Shown piece after piece: positions 33,532-42,513 of a stretch of DNA of 64,000 nucleotides. Each line of letters opens with the position of its first letter. The stretch's first letter is position 1. Source of the DNA: Streptomyces sp. PCS3-D2 (GTDB taxonomy: Bacteria > Actinomycetota > Actinomycetes > Streptomycetales > Streptomycetaceae); assembly GCF_000612545.2 (NCBI RefSeq), contig NZ_CP097800.1, positions 6,874,001 through 6,938,000 on the forward strand. The letters run 5' to 3'. Under the pieces are notes generated by a model. It had not been told where the DNA came from. It saw nothing but the letters and a program-made list of their open reading frames with translations, and did not search any database. The position numbers and the translations under genes are program-made.

Positions 33532-34121
33532 CACCGCGCCTCCTCGGCGCATACGGCGGCCAGCACGCGACGGGCGAAGCCGGTCAGGTCGTCCAGGCCG
33601 GCGGCGGCCAGGGTGGCCGGGGCTCCGGCCAGGAGGTGGGGGATGGCCCCGTGCAGGGCGAGGGTCAGGGCCCGGGCCCGCTCCGGCCCATCCGGGAGCC
33701 CGGCCGTGCGCAGCAGGTGCGCGTGTGCGGCGAAGTCCTCCGCCGCGATGGGGTCCAGCAGTGCGGCCAGCCACGGCCGCCGCGCCCCCTCGGTCCGGAG
33801 CTCCAGGTACGCCAGCGCACCGGGGCGGCCCGGCCCCGCCACGTCCCGCAAGCGCCGGGCCAGCAGTGCCGCGAGCTGCTCGGCGTCGGCCGGCCCCGGG
33901 CCGGTCCCCGCCGGCGGCGCGGCGGACGCCCGATGCCGCTCCGAACAGTGCTCGGCGACCGCCCGCAGCAGGGCCTCGCGGGTGGGGAAGTAGTTCTTGG
34001 CCGTGCCCGTCGGCACGGCGGCTGCCGCATCGACGGCCCGGTGGGTCAGCCCGCGACCGCCCGACTCCGCCAGCACGGCGACGGCCGCGTCCCGCAGCCG
34101 GTCCCTACGGTCCGGATTCAC
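33531..34121 (-). CDS. TetR family transcriptional regulator coupled to ADP-ribosylglycohydrolase
   Basis: 196 residues. The helix-turn-helix (about 5-50) reads RDRLRDAAVAVLAESGGRGL then THRAVDAAAAVPTGTAKNYF. The C-terminal ligand domain resembles TetR_C groups with AYLELRTEGARRPWLAALLD. The start is taken as GTG 34121 (MNPDRRDRLRD); an ATG 39 bases upstream is an alternative. Its stop overlaps the next gene's start in ATGA. Autorepression of the two-gene unit is likely, but no clear long palindrome precedes it apart from GTGGTACCAC at about 34159-34168. Confidence 0.88.
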   Translation of the reverse strand: MNPDRRDRLRDAAVAVLAESGGRGLTHRAVDAAAAVPTGTAKNYFPTREALLRAVAEHCSERHRASAAPPAGTGPGPADAEQLAALLARRLRDVAGPGRPGALAYLELRTEGARRPWLAALLDPIAAEDFAAHAHLLRTAGLPDGPERARALTLALHGAIPHLLAGAPATLAAAGLDDLTGFARRVLAAVCAEEAR

Positions 34122-34455
34122 GGCGCCAGGATAGCCATGTCGCCTGCTACCGCACATGTGGTACCACGGGCGTGGTGGTCGTGGCCGTCGTGGCCGTCGT
34201 GCCCGTCGTCGCCGGTGAGGCCGGTGCGGGCCGGGACGGCGGCCCGTCCTGCAGGCGAGACCACGAACCGCCCCGTCACCCCGAACGGCCACGCGGCGGG
34301 GCGGCGCCCGACGCCCCGGACCCGGCGCCCGCTCTGCGGGACGTCCTTCCGCCATCCTCCCCGGCCGAGCCCCCGCCCGTGGTGCGCGCGTCGCGACGCG
34401 CTCCGCGGCGACCGGCGGCCGTAGGGTCGGATTCCGCACCGAGGGAGGACACCTG
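34122..34455. other. Gene-free stretch with a 9-bp tandem repeat
   Basis: 334 bases between divergent genes. At 34178-34213 four 9-bp units, GTCGTGGCC twice then GTCGTGCCC and GTCGTCGCC, run head to tail. GTGGTACCAC, a 10-bp perfect palindrome at about 34159-34168, lies close to the TetR start and could be part of an operator. No gene is seen. Confidence 0.5.
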
Positions 34456-35079
34456 ATGCGACGCGTGACCTATGCGATGGGCGTCTCGCTCGACGGCTAC
34501 ATCGTCGGGCCGGACGGTGACTTCGACTGGACCGAACCGGACGAGGAGGTCTTCCGCTTCTGGATCGACGAGACCCGCGAGGTCGGCGTCCACCTCCTGG
34601 GGCGGCGGCTGTACGAGACGATGCTCTACTGGGAGACCGCCGACCAGGACCCCTCGCTCGACGCCGCGTCACTCGAATGGATCTCGGTCTGGAATCCGCT
34701 CCCGAAGGTGGTGTTCTCCAGTACCCTCTCGGCGGTACAAGGCAACGCCCGCCTGGCCTCGGGCGGCCTGGCGGAAGAGATCGGGCGACTGCGGGCCGCG
34801 CCGGGGGGCGGTGACATCGCGATCGGCGGCGCCACGCTCGCCTCCGAGGCAGCCGCCCTGGACCTGATCGACGAGTACCGGATGGTGGTCCATCCCGTGC
34901 TCGTCGGCAGTGGTATCCCCTTCTTCCCCCGGCACGGGCGCCGGGTGGACCTCGAACTTCTGGAGACCCGCACCTTCAGCTCCAAGGTCGTCCACCTCCG
35001 CTATCGCGTGACACGCCGGCCCGTGCGTCCGCCCGGCCCCCCGGCGACGGGCGGTGGTGTCCGCGCGGAACCTGGGTAG
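34456..35079 (+). CDS. Dihydrofolate reductase family protein (RibD C-terminal domain)
   Basis: 207 residues. The RibD_C/DHFR-like fold shows VTYAMGVSLDGYIVGPDGDFDW (about 4-25), then LLGRRLYETMLYW, PKVVFSSTL, GGDIAIGGATLASEA and HPVLVGSGIPFFP. Members use NADPH; actual substrates are mostly unknown and these are rarely true folate enzymes. A Pro/Gly-rich tail follows the domain. ATG 34456 has GAGGGAGGACACC ahead. The next gene begins 10 bases after its stop, suggesting one transcript. Confidence 0.9.
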   Translation: MRRVTYAMGVSLDGYIVGPDGDFDWTEPDEEVFRFWIDETREVGVHLLGRRLYETMLYWETADQDPSLDAASLEWISVWNPLPKVVFSSTLSAVQGNARLASGGLAEEIGRLRAAPGGGDIAIGGATLASEAAALDLIDEYRMVVHPVLVGSGIPFFPRHGRRVDLELLETRTFSSKVVHLRYRVTRRPVRPPGPPATGGGVRAEPG

Positions 35080-35089
35080 GCTGCTCCGT

Positions 35090-35605
35090 ATGACGGGTCA
35101 CCCTCCTGGTCCGCTCTGGACGGGCCGGGCCTCCAACCCCATGCAGTGGCTGCTCGCGGCGGTCGGAGCCGCCTGCGTGGCACTCGGCGTCGAGCTGGCC
35201 GTCGACAACGCCTGGACCTCCGGCTTCGTCCCCCTGCTCATGGCGGTGACCGGCTGCCTGGCCGCCGGACTGCTCATGGTCTACGGCACGGTCGCCTTCG
35301 TGCACGTCGCCGTCACCATCGATGCCCGAAGCCTCTACGTGCGCTGCGGCCACATCGGGCTCCCCCGCCGCAGGATCGATCTCGCGGACGTGGCCTCGGC
35401 CGAGTTCCTCCCCCGGATCACCCCGCAGAACTGGGGCGGCTGGGGGTACCGCTGGCGCCCGGAGAAGGGCACCGCGGTGATCGTCCGGCGCGGCGAGGGC
35501 TTCGAACTGAGGCTCGTCGACGGCAAGCTCTTCACGGTCACCGTCGACGACGCCGAGAACGCCGTCCGCGTCATCCGCGCCCATCTGCGCAGTCTCGCCG
35601 GCTGA
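35090..35605 (+). CDS. Two-helix membrane protein with PH-like C-terminal domain (DUF3093-like)
   Basis: 171 residues. Two hydrophobic helices lie at about 18-38 and 46-68. A soluble part follows with RRRIDLADVASAEFLPRITP, NWGGWGYRWRPEKGTAVIVR and RLVDGKLFTVTVDDAENAVR. The WGGWGYR…GTAV pattern resembles DUF3093 proteins; that assignment is tentative. It probably sits in the cytoplasmic membrane with the C-terminal domain inside. Function unknown. It starts 10 bases after the DHFR-like gene and is probably co-transcribed. Confidence 0.7.
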   Translation: MTGHPPGPLWTGRASNPMQWLLAAVGAACVALGVELAVDNAWTSGFVPLLMAVTGCLAAGLLMVYGTVAFVHVAVTIDARSLYVRCGHIGLPRRRIDLADVASAEFLPRITPQNWGGWGYRWRPEKGTAVIVRRGEGFELRLVDGKLFTVTVDDAENAVRVIRAHLRSLAG

Positions 35606-35666
35606 TACCGCCGGCGGACCGAGGCGCCTGCCCGATCCGAAGCCGCGGGGACGTACACTCCGCCAG

Positions 35667-37319
35667 ATGAGCAGCAGTGTGACGCGCGAGGCCGCCTCGA
35701 ACGAGCCCCCGCAGCCCGCCGGCGGACCGGCCGAGCCCAGGACGCCGTCCGTGACGCCCCCCGCCGACGGGTCCGCGCCGGCCATCACGGCCGCACCGCA
35801 GCGCCGGGGCGCCGCGCCGGTCCGGGCCGCGCTCGCGGCGCTGTCCGGCGTCCTGCTGTACCTCAGCTTCCCGCCCCGCCCGCTGTGGTGGCTGGCCCCG
35901 CTCGCCCTTGCCCTGCTCGCGGGCTGCCTGCACGGGCGCCGCCCGCGGGCCGGCTTCGGACTCGGCACCCTCGCCGGCCTCGGCTACCTGCTGCCGCTCC
36001 TCGTCTGGACCGGTGAGGAGGTCGGCCCGGTGCCCTGGCTCGCGCTGGCCTTCCTCGAAGCCCTGTTCATCGGCCTGACCGGTCTGGGCATCGCCCTCGT
36101 CGGCCGGCTCCCGGCCTGGCCGGTCTTCGCCGCCGCCGTCTGGGTCGCGGGCGAGGCCCTGCGTGCCCGAGTCCCCTTCGGCGGGTTCCCCTGGGGCAAG
36201 CTCGCCTTCGGACAGGCAGACGGCGTCTTCACCCCGCTCGCCGCACTGGGCGGCACACCGCTGCTCTCCTTCGGCGTGGCCCTCTGCGGATTCGGCCTCT
36301 ACGCGGCCGTGCGCCTCGTCCGGCGCCACCCCGGCCGCACCACCGCCGCGCTGACTGCCCTCACCGTCGCCGCCCCCGTCGCCGCGGCCCTCGCCGCCCG
36401 GCCGCTGGTCTCGGACGCCGCCGAGGACGGCTCCGTCGTCGCCGCGGTTATCCAGGGCAACGTGCCCCGCCTCGGTCTCGACTTCAACTCCCAGCGCCGG
36501 GCCGTCCTCGACAACCACGTCAAGCGGACCATCCAGCTCGCCGAGGACGTCGAGGCCGGCCGGGTGCCCAGGCCCGACTTCGTGGTCTGGCCCGAGAACT
36601 CCTCCGATCTCGACCCCTACGCCGAGCCGGACGCCCACGCCGTCATCGACCGGGCGGTCAAGGCCATCGGCGTGCCCGTGGCCATCGGTGCGGTCGTCGC
36701 CCCGGAGACCGGCCCGCTGCGCAACACGATGATCCTCTGGGACCCCGTCGCGGGCCCCACGGAGACCTACGACAAGCGCAAGATCCAGCCCTTCGGCGAG
36801 CGCATCCCGATGCGCTCCTTCGTCCGGCTCTTCAGCTCCGACGTGGACCGGGTACGCCGCGACTTCGGCCCCGGCACGGAGCCCGGCGTCTTCGACATGG
36901 CCGGCAGCGGCGTGGGCATGGTCACCTGCTTCGAGGCCGCCTTCGACGACGCCGTCCGCTCGACCGTCCGGGACGGTGCCCAGGTGATCGCCGTACCGAG
37001 CAACAACGCCACCTTCGGCCGCACGCAGATGACCTACCAGCAGCTCGCCATGGACCGGGTCCGCGCCGTCGAGCACAGCCGCACCGTCCTCGTCCCCGTG
37101 ACCAGCGGCGTCAGCGCCGTCATCCGCCCGGACGGTCGGATCGTCTCGCAGACGCAGATGTTCACCGCGGACGCGCTCGTCGCCGAGATCCCGCTGCGCT
37201 CGACCCGCACTCCGGCCACCGTGCTCGGGCCGCTCCCCGAGTACGCCCTGCTGCTGCTCGCCGCGGGCGGGTTCGGCGCACTCGCCACCCGCCGGATCCG
37301 CGCCGGCCGCGCCGCATGA
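35667..37319 (+). CDS. lnt: Apolipoprotein N-acyltransferase
   Basis: 550 residues. About six to seven N-terminal helices (about 50-240) precede a nitrilase-like domain. The catalytic triad is visible: Glu in VWPENSSDLDPY (about 310), Lys in TYDKRKIQPFGERIP (about 370) and Cys in MVTCFEAAFDDAVR (about 420). A final helix lies near 530. The enzyme adds the third acyl chain to the N-terminal Cys of lipoproteins at the outer face of the membrane. Streptomyces usually carries two Lnt homologues; this is one. A Pro/Ala-rich cytoplasmic N-tail of about 45 residues is present. Confidence 0.93.
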   Translation: MSSSVTREAASNEPPQPAGGPAEPRTPSVTPPADGSAPAITAAPQRRGAAPVRAALAALSGVLLYLSFPPRPLWWLAPLALALLAGCLHGRRPRAGFGLGTLAGLGYLLPLLVWTGEEVGPVPWLALAFLEALFIGLTGLGIALVGRLPAWPVFAAAVWVAGEALRARVPFGGFPWGKLAFGQADGVFTPLAALGGTPLLSFGVALCGFGLYAAVRLVRRHPGRTTAALTALTVAAPVAAALAARPLVSDAAEDGSVVAAVIQGNVPRLGLDFNSQRRAVLDNHVKRTIQLAEDVEAGRVPRPDFVVWPENSSDLDPYAEPDAHAVIDRAVKAIGVPVAIGAVVAPETGPLRNTMILWDPVAGPTETYDKRKIQPFGERIPMRSFVRLFSSDVDRVRRDFGPGTEPGVFDMAGSGVGMVTCFEAAFDDAVRSTVRDGAQVIAVPSNNATFGRTQMTYQQLAMDRVRAVEHSRTVLVPVTSGVSAVIRPDGRIVSQTQMFTADALVAEIPLRSTRTPATVLGPLPEYALLLLAAGGFGALATRRIRAGRAA

Positions 37320-37354
37320 GACGTGGAGAGTCCCCGGCCTCGTAGGGTCGAGGG

Positions 37355-37852
37355 ATGACCACACCTGATTTCATCCGGCGGATCCGCGAGTCCGCCGGGC
37401 ACCAGCTGCTGCTCCTGCCCGGGGTCACGGCCATCGTCTTCGACGACCGGGGCAGGGTCCTGCTCGGCCGCCGCTCCGACACCGGGCGCTGGTCCGTGGT
37501 CGGCGGCATCGCCGAGCCGGGCGAGCAGCCCGCCGAGACCGCCGTGCGCGAGGTGTACGAGGAGACGGCCGTGCGCTGCGTCCCCGAGCGCGTGGTCCTC
37601 GTCCAGATGCTCGACCGGATGACCTACCCCAATGGCGACGTCTGCCAGTTCCAGGACATCACCTTCCGCTGCCGTGCCACCGGCGGCGAGGCGCGGGCCA
37701 ACGACCACGAGTCCCTCGAAGTGGGCTGGTTCGACGTGGACGCGCTGCCCCCGCTGGAGGCCTTCGCGCTGGACCGGATCCACCGGTCCTTGCGCGAGGA
37801 GCCCACCTGGTTCGAGGTCCCGGCCGGGACCGCGGACCGGGGCGCGCTGTGA
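37355..37852 (+). CDS. NUDIX hydrolase
   Basis: 165 residues. The NUDIX box GGIAEPGEQPAETAVREVYEE runs at about 49-69 and keeps the catalytic Glu pattern; the Gly near the end of the consensus is replaced by Val (EETAV). VTAIVFDDRGRVLLGRRSDT and the Trp-rich strand RWSVVGG precede it. It would hydrolyse a nucleoside diphosphate linked to another group; substrate unknown. ATG 37355 follows the lnt stop by 35 bases, so co-transcription is possible. Confidence 0.9.
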   Translation: MTTPDFIRRIRESAGHQLLLLPGVTAIVFDDRGRVLLGRRSDTGRWSVVGGIAEPGEQPAETAVREVYEETAVRCVPERVVLVQMLDRMTYPNGDVCQFQDITFRCRATGGEARANDHESLEVGWFDVDALPPLEAFALDRIHRSLREEPTWFEVPAGTADRGAL

Positions 37853-37958
37853 TGATCATGACGGTCGCCCCGGGCGGACCCCGCGCGGCTGGCCTGTAGG
37901 GTTCCGCTGACCTGGCGGTCTGCAGCGGACCGTCACGCATTCGGGGAGCGGTCGAGGG

Positions 37959-39179
37959 ATGAGCGTGCGAGCAGCGGAGGCGGCAACGGCCGGGATACCG
38001 GCGGCGGGCGGGCGCGCGAGCGCCGCGGCACCGCCCGCCGGAACCCCCGGCCCGCGGCTCGCGGCGCTCGACGGGATCAGGGCCCTCGCCGCGCTCTCCG
38101 TGCTCTTCTACCACTACGCGGCTCTGGACAGCGCCTGGGGGAAGCCGGCCGCGGACGTCTTCCCGGCTGCGCACGCGCTGGCCGTCTACGGCTGGCTCGG
38201 CGTCGAGATCTTCTTCCTGGTCAGCGGTTTCGTCATCTGCATGAGCGCCTGGGGCCGCACCGTGGGCGACTTCGCGGTCTCGCGGGTCTCCCGGCTCTTC
38301 CCCGCCTACTGGGCGGCCGTCGTCTTCACCTCACTCGTCCTGTTCACCTGGCCGGAGGTGCGCGGGGTCGGTTCGTTGAGCGACGTGGTGGTGAACCTCT
38401 CGATGCTGCAGGGCGGGATCGGGGTCCCCCACGTGGACGACGCGTACTGGACGCTCTTCGTCGAGCTCAAGTTCTACGTGCTGTTCGCCGTCGTCGTCGT
38501 GCGCGGGGTGACCTACCGCAACTGTGTCCTCTTCTGCGGGGTCTGGACCTTCGCCGGCGTCGTGGCCCCGGCCGTCGACAACGGCCTGCTGTCCTTCTTC
38601 GCGGTGCCGTCCGCGTCCCCCTACTTCATCGCGGGCATCGCCTTCTACCTGATGCGCCGTTTCCGGCCGAACGCCGTCCTGTGGGCCGTGGTCGGCGTGC
38701 AGTTCCTCCTGGCCCAGCACCACGTGCACGCCCGCATGATCTCCAGCCTGGGCAGGGACGCCGCCGAGCAGACGCCCGCCTGGCCGGCCCACGTGGTGAT
38801 CGCCCTGGGATTCGCCGTCATGGCGGCCGTCGCGCTCGGTGGCCTCGACCGTGTCCGGTGGTCCTGGCTCCGGCACGCCGGAGCGGTCACGTACCCGCTG
38901 TACTTGATCCACATGATGGCCGGGCTGACCCTCATCCACCACTTCCGCCGCGACGTCGCGCCCGTGCCGCTGGCGATCGGCGTCACGGCCCTCATGGTGG
39001 TCCTCGCCTGGCTGGTCCACCGCCTTGTCGAACGCCCGTTGGGCCGACGGTTGCGGGACGGCCTGCGGCGCGGGTTGCAGGACATCCGCCGCGGGACCCC
39101 GCGCCGTGCCGGGCTCGGCCGGATTCCCGCCCAGCCCTGCGCACCCGGAGCGGAACGCGTCCCGGCCTGCCGTTCCTGA
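37959..39179 (+). CDS. Acyltransferase 3 family membrane protein
   Basis: 406 residues with about ten hydrophobic helices. The first carries the signature AALDGIRALAALSVLFYHY, whose His is catalytic in the family. WLGVEIFFLVSGFVI and ISRVSRLFPAYW-like VSRVSRLFPAYWAAVV follow in the expected order. Members O-acetylate or acylate sugars of cell-wall polymers, glycans or antibiotics. The acceptor is unknown. An Ala/Gly-rich N-tail of 30 residues and a basic C-tail lie in the cytoplasm. GGGGAG lies 16 bases before ATG 37959. Confidence 0.92.
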   Translation: MSVRAAEAATAGIPAAGGRASAAAPPAGTPGPRLAALDGIRALAALSVLFYHYAALDSAWGKPAADVFPAAHALAVYGWLGVEIFFLVSGFVICMSAWGRTVGDFAVSRVSRLFPAYWAAVVFTSLVLFTWPEVRGVGSLSDVVVNLSMLQGGIGVPHVDDAYWTLFVELKFYVLFAVVVVRGVTYRNCVLFCGVWTFAGVVAPAVDNGLLSFFAVPSASPYFIAGIAFYLMRRFRPNAVLWAVVGVQFLLAQHHVHARMISSLGRDAAEQTPAWPAHVVIALGFAVMAAVALGGLDRVRWSWLRHAGAVTYPLYLIHMMAGLTLIHHFRRDVAPVPLAIGVTALMVVLAWLVHRLVERPLGRRLRDGLRRGLQDIRRGTPRRAGLGRIPAQPCAPGAERVPACRS

Positions 39180-39215
39180 CGCACCTCCGGCACGATCCCG
39201 CGGCCGGTACCGCCC

Positions 39216-39992
39216 TCAGCCGTGGACCGCGGCCTCCCGGTACAGCGCCACCGCCTGGTCGCCCATCACCGCGCTGTAGGAGATCTCCGGTACGGTCCCG
39301 CCGGCCTCGTGGCCCCCCAGCACCCCGGCCAGGGCACCGTCCACCAGCCAGGGGCTGCCGCTGGTGCCGCCGCTGAGGTCGGGGCAGCCGATCCGGCGCT
39401 GGGTCGGCGACAGTAGGCCGGTGCTGTTGGCGCAGCGCAGTGGGGCCTCCAGCGTCCGCGGGTATCCGATGACCGTCACCCTGGCCCCGGGGGGCTGCTC
39501 GGCCGCGACCGGGAAGCCGCCCACGAGCTCCTCGACGCGGCCCGTCCGCCCGCTGTCCACCGGGGCCACCGTCGCGAAGGCGATGTCGGCGTCCGGGTCC
39601 TGCCCGTCGGTCCACTCCGGTGCCACGTACACGCCGGTGAGTCGCCACAGACCGTACGGCGCCCTTCCGTCCCGGTAGCCCGGCGCGAAGACGGTCGTGG
39701 ACGGGCTCTCCAGGCAGTGCGCGGCGGTGGCGATCACATCGCGGTCCTCGCTGCGCACCACGGCCGCGGTGCAGAAGTGGCCGCCGTCCAACCCGTCCGC
39801 GAACAGCGCGCCCACCCGGTCGGCCTCGGCGCCGGACGGAGCCCACGCGGTGACGCCCAGCGGGGGTCCGGCCATGGTGCCGGGCAGGTCCACGCCGAGC
39901 AGCGCGGCCATCGCGGTCAGTGCGAGCAGGATCCGTGATGCCCGCCGCGCACGGGAGCGCCGGGCCGTTCGGGGGAGCGCTTCGTGGATCAT
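39216..39992 (-). CDS. Secreted trypsin-like serine protease
   Basis: 258 residues. A twin-Arg-containing basic N-terminus precedes the hydrophobic signal segment ILLALTAMAALLGVDLPGTMA, so export by Sec is likely. The chymotrypsin-fold triad is present: His in VIATAAHCLESP, Asp in DADIAFATVAP and Ser in DLSGGTSGSPWLVDG. Two Cys pairs could form disulfides. It lies alone between a membrane acyltransferase and a GT39-like gene. ATG 39992 is preferred over the GTG three codons earlier because CAGGG is better spaced from it. Confidence 0.9.
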   Translation of the reverse strand: MIHEALPRTARRSRARRASRILLALTAMAALLGVDLPGTMAGPPLGVTAWAPSGAEADRVGALFADGLDGGHFCTAAVVRSEDRDVIATAAHCLESPSTTVFAPGYRDGRAPYGLWRLTGVYVAPEWTDGQDPDADIAFATVAPVDSGRTGRVEELVGGFPVAAEQPPGARVTVIGYPRTLEAPLRCANSTGLLSPTQRRIGCPDLSGGTSGSPWLVDGALAGVLGGHEAGGTVPEISYSAVMGDQAVALYREAAVHG

Positions 39993-40142
39993 GCATGCCA
40001 CCCTGCCCGCCGAACCTATGACCGGAGGGCGGAGTTCCGTATGAATTCGCTGTGAATCCTGTGAAGCTGTTGTGAAGGCCGGCCCATGCTGGGACGAGGC
40101 CGTCCCGAACGGGACAGTGCCGGACGAGCCGCGCGGGCGGGA

Positions 40143-41600
40143 TCAGCCCCGGCGCTCGTACACCGTCACGCGGCGCCCCCGCACCTGCCGGTCCTCCACT
40201 GCCGTGAACCGCTCGCGCAGCACCGCGGCCTTCGCCTTGTCCCGTGCCGCCGACGGAGCCTTCGCGACCTTCGCCGAGTCCGTCACCAGCAGCACCCGCC
40301 GCTGCTCCAGCAGCGCCCCACGGATCCGCTCCGGCTGGGCCTCCTCGCCCTTGAGGGTGGCCGAGTCCACCGGGCTCTCGGCCAGCGCCAGGTCGGTCAG
40401 GCCCGAGAAGGCGTCCGGGGCGACCAGCGCCGTGTCCCGCCGCGCGGCCGGCACGAACAGCACGGCGTCCCCGTCCCTCTTCAGCCGGGCCACCTCGCCG
40501 GCCACCGCCAGCACGTCGTCGACCCGGCTGGCCGGATCCCGCTTGCCCAGCTCCACCGGCAGCAGGGCCAGTACCGAGACGCCGACCACCCCCGGGACCA
40601 GCAGGGCCGAGGCCTTCGGGAACCGGGGCGCGCAGGCCCGCACGGCAGCCCCCAGAGCCGCACCGATCAGCAGCGCCAGCCCCACCATGCTGAACAGCAC
40701 GTAGCGGTCCAGGAACAGCGGCTGGACCAGCGACAGTCCGATCAGCCCGACCTGGGGTACCGCCAGCAGCGGCAGCCCCACCGCCGCCGCCGAGAGCCGG
40801 GACCGGTCCGGCCGGTCCGCCCAGGCCCCCAGTGCGCCGATCGCCAGGAGGATCCCCGGGCCGATCAGCATGTGCCAGGTCAGCGGCGGTATCCAGGACA
40901 CCTGGTCGGACTGGCCCCGGCTGAACAGGATCAGCGGCAGCGCCCCCGCCACCGCCCCGGATCCGTACGCCGCCCAGCGCAGCCACACCCCGCGCCCCGC
41001 CCGCACCCACCACAGGGTCGCCGCGTGCGCGGGCAGGACCAACAGCGACAGCCAGTTCAGCAGCGCGCACACCAGCACGACCGCCCCGTACGCAGCCCAG
41101 CGCGGCCACGTCCGGCGCCCGATGCGGTCCTCCAGCAGCGACACCAGCAGCAGTGCCGACAGCCCGGCCCCCGCCGCGACCAGTGCGTAGGGCCTGCCCT
41201 CCTGGAGGTAGAACTGAACAGCCGGCAGCAGTCCGAGCGCCAGGGCGCCCCCGAGCCCCGCCCAGAAACCCGCCAGGCGCCGCCCGATCACGGCCACGCA
41301 CACCGCGGCGCACGCGACCGCCAACACGGACGGCAGCCGCAGGGTCGTCGTACTCGCCCCGAACACCTCGAAGAGGCAGTGCATCAAGAGGTAGTAGAGC
41401 CCGTGGACGGCGTCGACGTTCCCGAGCATCCGCCAGATCTCCCCCGCCGACCGTCCGGCCACCTGCCAGGTCGCCGCCTCGTCGCGCCACACGCTGTCCT
41501 GCCGGGAGAGCCCCCACAGGCCGAGCACCAGGGTCCAGAAGAAGGGGACGAGACAGAGGAGGAGGGGCCCGCGCCGGGCCGCGGGTATGTGGCAATGCAT
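40143..41600 (-). CDS. GT39-type membrane glycosyltransferase (mannosyltransferase-like)
   Basis: 485 residues with about eleven hydrophobic helices. The first extracytoplasmic loop carries SVWRDEAATW, the acidic motif that binds the polyprenyl-phosphate sugar in GT-C enzymes such as protein O-mannosyltransferase and ArnT. FYLQEGRPYAL and LFLDRYVLFSMVG are also typical. A soluble C-terminal part of about 110 residues follows. The acceptor is unknown: cell-wall glycan, lipid or protein. GAGGAA precedes ATG 41600. It diverges from the three-gene NSPAIG operon across 475 bases. Confidence 0.85.
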   Translation of the reverse strand: MHCHIPAARRGPLLLCLVPFFWTLVLGLWGLSRQDSVWRDEAATWQVAGRSAGEIWRMLGNVDAVHGLYYLLMHCLFEVFGASTTTLRLPSVLAVACAAVCVAVIGRRLAGFWAGLGGALALGLLPAVQFYLQEGRPYALVAAGAGLSALLLVSLLEDRIGRRTWPRWAAYGAVVLVCALLNWLSLLVLPAHAATLWWVRAGRGVWLRWAAYGSGAVAGALPLILFSRGQSDQVSWIPPLTWHMLIGPGILLAIGALGAWADRPDRSRLSAAAVGLPLLAVPQVGLIGLSLVQPLFLDRYVLFSMVGLALLIGAALGAAVRACAPRFPKASALLVPGVVGVSVLALLPVELGKRDPASRVDDVLAVAGEVARLKRDGDAVLFVPAARRDTALVAPDAFSGLTDLALAESPVDSATLKGEEAQPERIRGALLEQRRVLLVTDSAKVAKAPSAARDKAKAAVLRERFTAVEDRQVRGRRVTVYERRG

Positions 41601-42075
41601 GAAGGTGCTGGATTCCTCGCTCTGGCGTTCGGCGGAAGTCACCAGTCTAGGGACGCCACGGAGGCTCCCCCGACCGCCTGTTGCGCACCGCGGAGCGAGC
41701 TCGCCGGCACCGCCCGCCGCCCGCCTCGCGGCAGGGAGCATCAGGCGATGCCCGGCCCGACGTGCACCGGTTCCCGAACGCCGCGCTCGCCGGGCGTCCC
41801 CGGACCTCCGCCGCTGCGGCCGACTCCGCCAAACGCGGGACACGTGACGTTATTTCCTGAAAGGATCGAGCCATCGCGGGCTTCGCTTCAAGGGCCCCGC
41901 GGACTTCATGAGCGTGCGACACGCATCCTGGCGGACCCGTACCCCGGCCGACCGATCGCACACCCCGGGACATGGTTCACCTCGCGTAGGTGGCGCCAAC
42001 TGGCAGTGCGGGAACGCATGGGCAGGTGCTGTCCGGCCGGACTCCGGCGGAGAAAGCGAAGAAACGGGAGGAACC
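41601..42075. other. Gene-free stretch upstream of the NSPAIG operon
   Basis: 475 bases between divergent genes. It contains AT-richer DNA at about 41836-41870 (GTGACGTTATTTCCTGAAAGG), the inverted repeat CACCT-CGCGT-AGGTG at 41978-41992 and the palindrome TGGCGCCA just after. These are candidate control sites for the operon starting at 42076. No gene with convincing coding character is present. Confidence 0.45.
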
Positions 42076-42513
42076 ATGTCCGAACTGGTGGCGACCGCCG
42101 CTGTGATCGCGCCCTTCGTCAGCGCGGCCGCGGCATCCATGGCCCATGCCCTGGTCGATTCCGCACAGACCAGGCTCGCGGACGGCGCGGTCGAGCGGGG
42201 GCGGCAGCTCCTGGACAGAGCACTGCACCGCGGCGACGACCAGCTCACCGGCCGTGACAGCGACGCCGTCCGGGCGATCGAGGCCCTCTCCCGGGACGAA
42301 CGCGAGCTCCTGGAAGGGGCGATCGGCCGGTGGCTGGGAGACGGCACCGATCTGAGCGCCCGAGCCCTGGAGCGGCAGATCAGCGAGGCCGGCCCCGCGG
42401 CCAAGCGGTTCCACGTCGCCACCTACGGGAACAACTCGCCGGCGATCGGCGAGGCGGCCGAGGTCACCTTCACCTTCAACACCGCGCCGGACCCGGGCAG
42501 CGCCGGAAAGTGA
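42076..42513 (+). CDS. Bell/HeLo-like helical protein with C-terminal amyloid-type motif (candidate cell-death effector)
   Basis: 145 residues. The N-terminus is a hydrophobic helix (ELVATAAVIAPFVSAAAASM), followed by amphipathic helices to about 108. The last 35 residues switch to a short beta-prone segment, HVATYGNNSPAIGEAAEV then TFTFN (about 113-135). This layout, a small helical bundle with a membrane-prone first helix and a C-terminal G-[ND]-N-S-P-A-I-G motif, resembles Bell-domain effectors that carry BASS or RHIM-like prion motifs. GGGAGGAACC precedes ATG 42076. The next gene overlaps it (GTGA) and carries the same motif. Effector function is inference; no catalytic site is seen. Confidence 0.6.
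   Translation: MSELVATAAVIAPFVSAAAASMAHALVDSAQTRLADGAVERGRQLLDRALHRGDDQLTGRDSDAVRAIEALSRDERELLEGAIGRWLGDGTDLSARALERQISEAGPAAKRFHVATYGNNSPAIGEAAEVTFTFNTAPDPGSAGK

Noticed and set aside
34178-34213. Iteron-like repeats suggesting an origin or plasmid element
   Set aside because: The 9-bp GTCGTGGCC units are short and imprecise, and no replication or partition genes are near.
41647-41973. Minus-strand ORF of about 100 codons upstream of the NSPAIG operon
   Set aside because: Apart from a plausible-looking internal start (MARSFQEITSRVPRL) the sequence is Arg-rich and shows no domain or good ribosome site.
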